A DNA stretch of 64,000 bases from the NCBI GenBank assembly GCA_036924285.1, contig JAYKYS010000014.1, forward strand, positions 6,138,001-6,202,000, written 5' to 3'. Under the pieces are notes generated by a model, which was not told the DNA's origin, ran no database searches, and worked only from the letters and a program-made list of their open reading frames with translations. Shown in pieces: positions 56,171 through 64,000 of this stretch. Both the position numbers and the translations under genes were made by a program. How positions within the stretch are numbered: the stretch's first letter is position 1; every line of letters begins with the position of its first letter. Source of the stretch: Asterella californica. Its lineage: Eukaryota; Streptophyta; Marchantiopsida; Marchantiales; Aytoniaceae.

Positions 56171-57447
56171 ACATGAGTTCGTTGGTATGGTGAGACAGAT
56201 GAGGAAGTGATGCAAGGTTGGCATGCATCGATCTTGTTGTGTATGTTGATTCCGGAGGAACATGTGACAACTCTCGTGAGTCAGAGATAGACGGTGAGTC
56301 TTCGAATTCAGAAGATAATGATGTCTCAACGGATCAGCGAGATATTAATGATGATATGATGGTTATGGAATATCTATGTACTGGCGTCGTGGTGGGCACA
56401 ATAAGTGCCAAGGAGCGAGATCGTTTCTTCAGCGAGTCAAGAGATTTTGGTATGAAGAGAAACACGTTCTTTGGGTATGGGCAGATGATAGGGTGCACGT
56501 TGTACCACATCCATCGTAGAGAGCACAATTAGTTCGACATGTCCACGAGGAGTTTGGACATTTTGAATGAAGCGTACGTATAGCTTACTCCAAGAATAAT
56601 ATTGATGGTGTGGTCTGCACACCGATGTGTAGCAATTTGTACACGATGTGTGATCTGTGATCAACTACTAGCATTATTCAATGCTCTCACTCCATAGTTA
56701 CACCCCTTATCGATTATGATGTTAAGTTATCGCTAGAGTTTGGACTTTTTGGGACCTTTATCGTTGATTCCATGACACAACCCGTATGTGTTGGTGATGG
56801 TGGAGCACTTCTCCAAGTGGATTGACTTGGTGGCACTATTGGACAAGGAAATTGAGGGTATATCCTATGTTTTCTTAGATCTAGTGTTGAGTCATTTTGG
56901 TGCATCAGCTCAAGTGTTGACTGACCAAGGTACGGAGTTTTGTGGTGAGTTTTAGATCTTTTGTGATCATACGTTGATTGAGTATTGGACTACGTCTCGA
57001 GATCATTCTGAGGTTGATGGTTTGACAGAAAGAGTTATTCAGACGGTGAAGAGAAGAATGCACAAATATGACTTGCAGAAAGAAGCATCATCATGAAAAC
57101 TGTGATCTTTAGTTACCATGGTTGGCTATGAGTTATCGTTTCAGTCGACAAGCATCATTGGCATCTTCTTCACTATACTTTTTGCTATACGGTCGAGAAC
57201 TAGATTTACATGCGGTCATTTATCGTGATTCTGCTGAGATTGTGAACCTTGATGATCTAGATATGTGGTATGTTCTCAACGAGCTGAGATGTTTCAGCGA
57301 GTTATGCCGATGGCATTTGAGAATTTGTCGATTGCTCAACATAGAGATATGTTACGATATACGACTATTCGAGGAGGAGGTTATCAATCACGATTCACAA
57401 GTTTCATCTTTGACGATTACGTATAATTGTAATAAACAACACCGATG
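56171..57447 (+). pseudogene. E-right integrase relics
   Basis: Integrase core segments: MVEHFSKWIDLVALL (about 56800), VLTDQGTEFCGEF with the second catalytic aspartate (about 56915-56955), VDGLTERVIQTVKRR with the glutamate (about 57012-57055), and the tail AMSYRFSRQASLASSS..YFLLYGRELDL (about 57125-57210). Stops and frameshifts interrupt every segment. Confidence 0.82.
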
Positions 57448-57483
57448 ACATTTGATGTGATTGCATGACACACTATCTTATGA

Positions 57484-57777
57484 GTGTGTGAGGTGTTATT
57501 GTCTGATGTTCTCGTGTTAGAGGACCGTGATGGTGTAGGTTGGAAGGATCATGTGCATAATTGTGTGTCGTGTCCACTTCCTAATATCGACGGTTCTGTG
57601 GATCCAAGCTTGGCGACTGTACGTGTAGACTTGAGGTGTATATTATGTGGATATGCTAGTGGAGTGACCATTATGTTGTTATGTGATGGTTGTTCGAGAG
57701 GATGACACATTTCATGTTTGACACCACCTCTCATCATAGTTCCTCAAGGGCGATGGATATGTCTTTGTTGTAGTTAG
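57484..57777 (+). pseudogene. E-right C-terminal PHD finger
   Basis: A plus-strand frame carries LRCILCGYASG, MLLCDGCSRG, then TGA (57703-57705) where PHD fingers have tryptophan, then HISC, PPLIIVPQGRWICLCC and a stop. All eight C4HC3 zinc ligands are present. The same TGA is in E-left, so it pre-dates the split of the two copies. The finger is the extreme C-terminus of pol, the position chromodomains occupy in chromoviruses. Confidence 0.82.
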
Positions 57778-57950
57778 CGGGATAGCTCATTTGACCTTCA
57801 CGTGGTATAGATCACAAATAGACGTTAAACGATGAGATGACGTAGTACTCGGTCTCCTGATCTTCACATCAAAGAAAGTGCATATCACATAGTTAGATCA
57901 GACGACTATATGGAGTTCGAGGTACCCCAGCTAGTGAGACGATTGTGTAT

Positions 57951-58440
57951 ACTTGCATACGTGTATGACACTCTGTGCTTGTTATGTGTATGTGGTTTGT
58001 AATTTAGACAGCAATGTATGTTGTAAATGCGTATGACAGTTGTCACATCATTTTTATCAGTTGTTATGTATGAAGTGGCATGCGTCGTTAGCACCGTTAG
58101 TGATGATAGTGCCGTTAGTATCGTCAACGGGGTTTCTTGAGTTGAGATCACTAAGGAGTATATTTCGAGTTGGAACTTGTAGTCTCTCACGTTTTCTCGA
58201 ATTGACTCTTCAAGCTCGTAGTTATGATAGATGTGTTAGTGAGTAGAACCTAGATGCTTTGTGAGCACAGAGTGGGTTTGGTTGATTCGTGAGTGATCTG
58301 ATGCCGGTTGACAAGTGTTTATGCATGTGTTCTCAGATTATTGTGGTATACGTGTGTATGTGTATGACACTTTGTGATTGTTATGTGTATGTGGTTTATA
58401 GTTTAGACAGCGATGTATGTTGTGTAGTGATGTGTATGCG
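57951..58440 (+). repeat. E-right 3' LTR with flanking 90-bp direct repeats
   Basis: The LTR block is 58041-58340. A segment of about 90 bp, GTATAC...GTGTATGACACT.TGTG...GTTATGTGTATGTGGTTT, occurs just before it (57951-58035) and just after it (58345-58435). The same arrangement is seen in E-left. Confidence 0.75.
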
Positions 58441-59093
58441 ACAAAGATCAAAGATACTCAACATTTCATAGAAACATTGAAGCAATTCATTTCTCAGAAA
58501 ATTTCAGATCAGCCATCCAAATGTGCGCCATTGGAAAAGTTGATGAAAAGTTCATCCATTTTAAAGTAAATCCTGATATTAAAAGAAGAGATGCAAGGAA
58601 GTTTTGTTGTTAAACATTATGCTTGTGGAGCACAGATTTTGATCATTTGAAACTAGAATGGAACGTTATTTTCATTTGAAGCAAAACAAAAAAATATTTT
58701 TCTAGATTCTAGATGTCCGAGAAGCGACTCTCTAGAACAAGTAAACCAGAGAGTCCCGCAGGGACAGTAGAAGTGTGAGTCTCATAAAGCTTTTAGGGTT
58801 ATATTTTGTGTAGATAATGATAGTCTACGTAGAATCCAAAGCGATCTCAATCGTCATCTAGCCTCCAGACACATTTACTTACCGTAGAAGAGTGTGGAAG
58901 GTTTTTTGCTACAAGAATGGTTGGACATATTTTTGTTGCCGCACAGCTCAATGCAACCAATTATCATCCTCCCAACAATCTGTCAAAAAGTGAGGTTTAC
59001 GATTACTACAAGACATACATGTCATCTCCAGCTGAAGATGACATGATGAAGCTTTTGTGTTTTTCTTCCTTAACACGATATTGATGTCAGTAC
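58441..59093. other. Shared flank of the E copies, unidentified
   Basis: This DNA outside the E LTR is repeated in E-left (3728-4430, inverted). Short frames such as CNQLSSSQQSVKK and, on the minus strand, fragments around YDYYKTYMSSPAEEDMMKLL in the left copy suggest decayed coding DNA, but no family is recognised. It ends where H2 inserts after GTCAGTAC. Confidence 0.5.
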
Positions 59094-60337
59094 TGTAGTG
59101 TCGCAGGATTACTCCTTTTGCCCATTTAGTATAAAAGATATCGTTTCCACAGAGAATTTGCACAAGTAACGCTGTTCTAAGTTCTAAGATCTGTTCAAAC
59201 ACACAAACACACGGGTTTTGTCTAGAAATCCCGTCTTCTCACAAAACCACAGGGCTTCTAGACCCTTCAAAAGGTGCTCTGGACCTAAACAAACAACTAC
59301 TAACTAAAATATCACACAACTATCTACAGAGAAGCTCTGGAAGATACTTCCTACTTCCAGGTCACTTCTTCCGATCTTCTCAGTACCGTCTTCCCGAAGC
59401 AATTCTCGGCTTCTGGGGATTCAACTCGGCTTCTCACATCTCCAGAAGACTGCTCCTGCTTCGTAGAAGTCGAACTAGCAACGTCTGTTGTATATTGCTC
59501 TTCCAAGTTCCAACGGGTTAGATTAATCATAGGGTGTATGCCCCCTATAGTCTTCCCAGGCTTCTATCTACGGAAACGATCTTCCTGCAGCACTACAACG
59601 ACATTCATCTTCACAGAAGCTCACTAGAAGAAGGTAAGAAGATGGGGAAGATGGGGGAAGATGAGGAAAGATGGAGAAGAAGAGAAAATCCAAACGAGAG
59701 AAAATAAGATAATAATAAGAAATTAAGACTCCGAAAGGTTTTTAGTCCGGATCCTGACTAACAAGCCATCCTTGCTTGTAATAGTTTGGGGAGGAAGACA
59801 ACAAACGTGCGTACAGTTACACAGTCTTCTACTTGAGGATGTCGTCTTTTGTTGTGGGAAGAAGGCTTCTTTCCTCTTCTCTCGCTGCTCCGACTACTCT
59901 GTCTTCTGAGATCCCTTACCCATAAGACCATCCGTACGTAGATCCGAAGTGCTCCACTGGACGAGCCAAGCTGCGAATCTGCACAACTGCTGACAGTCAC
60001 CGTCACGCAAGAAGAACGCTTCTCATGCACAATCGGGAGTGAATTCAAGGAAAACCCACTACCGCCAGGACATAAGCAAAGCTTCTGTACTCAAATCAGC
60101 AATCCATTCTCCGAGAAGAAGGCACATTGGTGTTGGGAAGCTCACTCCCTCTACTTTCTGCTCCTACTCCTCGACACACCAGTCTAGCCAGCAAGACTAC
60201 ACGAGGATGCCGTTCCTTGCTCCTAAATTGTCCACTACCTCCATCTACATCTTCGAACCACTGTTGGCAACGAGCATGCAGACCCCTCCGGTGTAATCTC
60301 AATCTATTCGTATGTCTCTAACATCGGGTGTAGTGTG
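59094..60337 (-). mobile_element. H2: 3' terminal fragment of a second H element
   Basis: On the plus strand it begins TGTAGTGTCGCAGG, the reverse complement of an H 3' end, and matches H (37650 back to 37115, then 30574 back to about 29862) without the B insertion. It therefore gives the empty target of B. The rest of H2 is removed or displaced by gypsy F at 60337. E-left at 3728-3745 preserves the site before H2 arrived. It contains a purine-rich GAAGATGGGG tract (59630-59700). Confidence 0.85.
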
Positions 60338-61666
60338 TGTGCGCACAGTAGTGTACACCAAAAATTACCAATGTACTTAGTGCGCTGTCAGAGTGTAATC
60401 CGTCTACCTAGGAAAGCGCCGGGCTTCTGGCTGTGGTTGTTTACTCAAGAGGTTGGCTTTCAGGTCACAACAGGAGCTATAAACACTCACAGAGGAGTGT
60501 AGGATCTTCTAATATGCTCAAAAAGCGAAATCTAGGTCTCACTAGTAGTAATAGGATTCGGCGGTGAACTTTGACACTCACGGAGAGGAAAACTATGAAG
60601 GTTTAGACCTCTAAACTTCCCCTACATGCAAATGAGGTACTACTGAACTCACAGACGAAATTTCAGCCTGAGATCAAATTCTGACACGGAGATATGAACG
60701 GAAAAGTTCTGAGCAAGAAACTACGGCAATTTCTGGTACCCTGATGGCTATTTCAACCTATAACAGGAGTTTGGCTCGATCAATTTCAAAGTTTCTTACA
60801 GGATTTGCAGTTTACAGGGTGCTGAACATCCCTGTGAAGTTGGGACTCCTGAATGTACACAGAACTGCAGATCTCCTCCTCTGAAGTCGCTGCTCTAGAT
60901 TAAGAGCTTTTCAGACCCCCTCAGCTTCAGCGGCCGCCCTGAATTACTCAGTCGCTCAATCGATATGAAACTTTTTGTGAAATCGTAGCCCTGCTGGCGG
61001 AGAACACAACCCCGAAGTTTTGAAGCAATTTCCTCAAATCTGCTGCGAGTGACACTGAAAACCCTAAATCCAACAAAAGTGATTCAATTCTAGCACAATC
61101 CGAACTTCAATTGCTCATAACTCCATCTTTATTGACTCAAATCGATCGAAATTTTCACTGGAAGTGCTTGGCATGACGAGCTCTCTCTCCATGTGCCCTC
61201 AGATTTCGAAGATCCCTCACCAAATGCTCGAACTCCACTCTAGAGCTCTGTTTCTAAATTTAGAGTTAAACTAAAGACAAAAACAGACCAATGGGAGTTC
61301 ATAGCTCCACTTGGTTGTCTTTTAGTACCCTAAACCACGTGGCAACTTAGTTTTACTCATAGGCTACCACGTCAAGCTCCCTAGAGTGCCAGCGTAAACC
61401 TTAAACTACCTAAAACGACACGCAGCCCCGAAAAATAACTTAAATCAGCTAGAAAGTGTGCATGGGCGACACGCAAATACAACCCATGAGCTTAAGCCCT
61501 ATCACATGGTAATCAACCTACTAAGACTCAAAATAGTGTTAACACCGTATGCAAAGGTGTCAAACATATACATAAACGACTAGAAGTAATATAAGCTAAC
61601 TTCTAGAACTACTAAACTCAAGCGCCAGAGTAGAAGTTAAGCATGTAGCCGCCAAGTAGCGCGACA
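60338..61666 (-). repeat. F 3' LTR
   Basis: The plus-strand right end GTAGCGCGACA abuts the polypurine tract; read on the minus strand the LTR starts TGTCGCGCTACTTGG. Its left end is inferred at TGTGCGCACAG where H2 homology stops. The second LTR is not in the window, so the left boundary is approximate. Confidence 0.75.
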
Positions 61667-61678
61667 TCCACCCCCTCT
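61667..61678 (-). promoter_or_regulatory. F polypurine tract
   Basis: Minus-strand AGGGGGTGGA directly precedes the LTR start TGTCGCG. Plus-strand DNA synthesis would start here. Confidence 0.85.
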
Positions 61679-61712
61679 GAACCTGCACATCCTCCGATAT
61701 GTGCCATCCAGA

Positions 61713-62566
61713 TCAAGACTCTTCAGCTTCGGCTTCAAACTCATCTTCAACATGCATTGAGTCTTCAGCTTCGTCCTTTGTAAACTCTGCAACGTTCTGG
61801 TCCTCCCCTCTCCTCCTAAAGAGCTTGATTCTCTTTCCTGCGACTGGTATCTTGAACACTGCACCATCTAACTCTCTCAAGGAGTATGTGGCATTATCAT
61901 AAACTTCTAACATCACATAAGGTCCAAACTATCTCTTGGAGAACTTCCTGATAGTGCTATGCTGATTATCAAGACTACTATCATAGACTAACACCCAATC
62001 ACCTTCTTTAACTGGTTTGGGTCGTAATCTATGCGTTCTGTCAAATCTGCCTTTGTTTCTCTCTCTAGCAATCTTTAATCTTTCGACAGCTTTGGCAACA
62101 TCCTCAGGTCTTCGTTCTAACTGCTGGATCCTTAATGCAAGAAGATCCTCCGTACTTCTACCATCTTCCCATGGCAAAACATTCCAAGTAGGCACAACCT
62201 CCTCAATCGGCATCACAGGTTTTTGCCCTAGTATCAACTCTGCTGGCATGTAACCTGTAACGGTACTATGAGTTGTACGGTCTGCCCACAAAGCAAACGG
62301 TAGCAGTCTAGGCCATTCACGGATCTTACCCTTGCAAGCTTTTACCAAAGCTTTGATGATTGGCGGATGACCTCTTTCGCTCTTGCCATTCCCTTCAGGA
62401 TTGTAAGCAGTGGTTAACGCCAACTTGATTCCCAATCGCTTGAAGAACTCAACTGCTTCTTGTGAATCCAGCTCACCCCTATCTACAGTGATCTTCCCCA
62501 CACACCCATACCTACAAATAACATCTTCAAGTAGAAAGCGGCAAACACTAGCAGTGGTCTTCGTCC
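61713..62566 (-). pseudogene. F integrase catalytic core and C-terminus
   Basis: Minus-strand frame with TVDRGEL (second aspartate), YNPEGNGKSERGH (glutamate), ALWADRTTHSTVTGYMPAELILG, then a C-terminal region RNKGRFDRTHRLRPKPVKEGDWVLVYD. After a stop near 61929 the tail PYVMLEVYDNATYSLRELDG continues to an acidic end at 61713. No chromodomain or PHD finger is seen. A frameshift at about 62567 separates it from the upstream part. Confidence 0.88.
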
Positions 62567-64000
62567 TCAGGGCACGACTTCGACTTGGTTAGATAGATCT
62601 TCTCTAGCCAAGACTAGATATCTCATTTGTCCAAGTCCAAATGGCATAGTTACCAGATCAACTACCCATTTGTAATGAATGGCTAAAGGATAAGTAGGAT
62701 GCAATCCATCACGATGACGTACGTTGGAATACATCTGGCAGGGTATACAGGATGAAACAAACTGTACTACATCCTTATACATACCCTTCCACCAATACTT
62801 CTCCTTCATCTTGGCAAATGTTGCCCAAACTCCTCTGTGACCGGCCCATAGACTCTCATGAAACTCCTTGATCAGCTGCTGCTGTAATCCCAAGTCACAT
62901 ACCACCCGTTGTAGTATACCTCCTTGTAGCTTAGGGCGCTTCCATAGATGTCCTCCATGTAAAAAGTAACCATAAGCTATTCTACGGATCCTCTTGAAAT
63001 CTGCATCAGACCAGCCTTCTTGCCTTTCCAGTGAACTCAAATAGCGCCCAAGATCCAACCACTCGCCATCATACACAGTTTCCTCAAAAAACTCCAACGA
63101 GGCTGCAAAACAGCTTCTATCTCTTCTAGCAAGAGCACTAGAATAGAACTCTGTTCCCACATCCTCCTGATCGTCTATCATTTCTTTCTCATCGTAATAC
63201 CTAGCCCTTGATAACATATCTGCCACAGGATTGTCCTTCCCTGCAATATGTCTAAACTCTGGGTTCAAGGACTTGATATATGCTATCCACCTCAACATAG
63301 CAATGTCTGGAGTTGTACAGCTAGTAATCATTCCTAGGAGAGGTAAACAATCTGTCTCTACAACCACAGGTGCTCCTATCAAGTATTCCTTGTCGCTCTT
63401 CATCGCAGTAACTACTCTCCATAGTTCTCTCTTGACCTGAGGGTAGTCTCTCTGCCGTGAACTTAATACCTTAGCACCAAAACGCACCACATACCTATTT
63501 CCATCCTGATCATCTTGTCCTATAGCCCATCCAATGCCAATAGGACTAGTATCAACAGTAAGGATAACAGATCTGCCCAACTCATATGTTACCTTCCGTA
63601 GAGTTGGTGGTGAAGACAACAGATCCTTCAACTTCTTCATAGACTCGCTTTGCTCCTCTTGCCACTGAAATCTTTGCCCCTTCCTCAGCAACTTGTACAA
63701 CGGATCTGCTACATGAGCAAAGTGTGGAATCCATATATGATAAAACACACATGCACCTAGAAACCTTCTCACCTCGGTAACCGACACACGTCTCCTTCAT
63801 TCTTCGAATGGCATCAACCTTGTTTGGACAAGGTTTCCGACCATAAGATCCACATAGATGCCCCACAATCAATACCTCTTGTTCTCCAAATACAGACTTT
63901 GCTCTTGATAAAGTCAAATGAACCTCCTCCAGTCGACTCAATATCTTATCACAATCAGCTATGTGATCTGCAACAAACTTACGGCACCCCCTCTGATCCA
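62567..64000 (-). pseudogene. F RT end, RNase H and integrase zinc finger
   Basis: From the window edge inward: RT thumb LSRAKSVFGEQEVLIVGHLCG, then after a frameshift near 63785 VTEVRRFLGACVFYHIWIPHF, RNase H (VDTSPIGIGWAIGQDD, VVETDCLPLLGMI, DNPVADMLSRA) and the integrase zinc finger EFHESLWAGHRGVW...CIPCQM, ending VVDLVTMPFG with the first catalytic aspartate. It has only a few lesions, so F may be relatively recent. Confidence 0.88.

Larger units (their letters stand above)
52209..58340 (+). mobile_element. E-right: nearly full-length decayed Ty3/gypsy with C-terminal PHD finger
   Basis: LTR-like blocks at 52209-52501 and 58041-58340 (about 85% alike by eye) flank protease, RT, integrase and PHD relics in gypsy order. 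Exact LTR ends are uncertain because no clean TG...CA pair or target duplication was found. From about 54790 to 59093 it is matched in inverted orientation by E-left. It is heavily mutated and has lost most of RNase H and part of the RT palm. Confidence 0.82.
60338..64000 (-). mobile_element. F: Ty3/gypsy element, 3' portion (continues beyond window)
   Basis: A 1.33-kb 3' LTR (60338-61666) is followed by a G-rich polypurine tract and, on the minus strand, integrase, RNase H and RT to the window edge. The 5' LTR and gag lie outside. The region before the LTR (61667-61720) is nearly the same as in A and B (GGAGGATG, GGGGGTGGA, then TGTCG), indicating that F belongs to the lineage from which A and B derive or which mobilises them. 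Confidence 0.88.

Noticed and set aside
58289..58471. Cysteine/methionine-rich frame in the E LTR region
   Set aside because: Translation of TGTATG-rich repeat DNA present in both E copies; no protein family.

Overview
This window is plant nuclear DNA made almost entirely of LTR retrotransposons stacked inside one another. Plant origin is shown by a germin-like (cupin) gene fragment, Ty1/copia elements primed by initiator-Met tRNA, Ty3/gypsy elements including one with a chromodomain, and a Tourist-like MITE. The species cannot be read from the sequence; a non-seed land plant is only a guess. No tRNA, rRNA or CRISPR was seen. The only non-transposon coding candidates are the germin fragment (8212-8676) and an acidic, serine-rich degenerate frame (51450-52171).

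Left edge: a decayed copia pol (1-2290, +), about 1.2 kb of AT-rich DNA, then a decayed gypsy fragment E-left (3728-8104, -). A short strip of older host DNA carries the truncated germin gene (8105-8861) and resumes 35 kb later at 43992.

Centre (8862-43987): one Russian-doll insertion. Chromovirus D (8862-43987, -) sits beside the germin gene. Gypsy C (13044-40813, -) sits in D's reverse transcriptase. Element H (18613-37650, +) sits in C's gag. H holds two gag-only long-LTR elements of one family in opposite orientations: A (21663-28183, +) and B (30579-37110, -). Every boundary is supported by target-site duplications, and at the A, C and H insertions the host frame resumes in register across the insert. 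By-eye LTR divergence rises from the innermost (A, B: about 4-6 differences per 2 kb) to the outer elements (C, D: about 14-16 per 1 kb), which fits the nesting order.

H is the most unusual component. It has no recognisable LTRs, a 5-bp target duplication, TG...CA ends with a short imperfect terminal inverted repeat, an extreme density of GAAGAC/GTCTTC hexamers, and a long coiled-coil ORF resembling no transposon protein I know.

Right side: host DNA with a MITE (44158-44511), a copia element with intact 5' LTR and PBS (45039-48577, +) cut by a truncated gypsy G (48578-51399, -), the degenerate acidic frame, then E-right (52209-58340, +), a nearly full-length decayed gypsy whose pol ends in a PHD finger instead of a chromodomain. 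E-right and E-left are inverted relatives. Behind E-right lies H2 (59094-60337, -), a second copy of H's 3' end, cut by gypsy F (60338-64000, -). F shares its polypurine-tract region with A and B and is a candidate autonomous partner for them.
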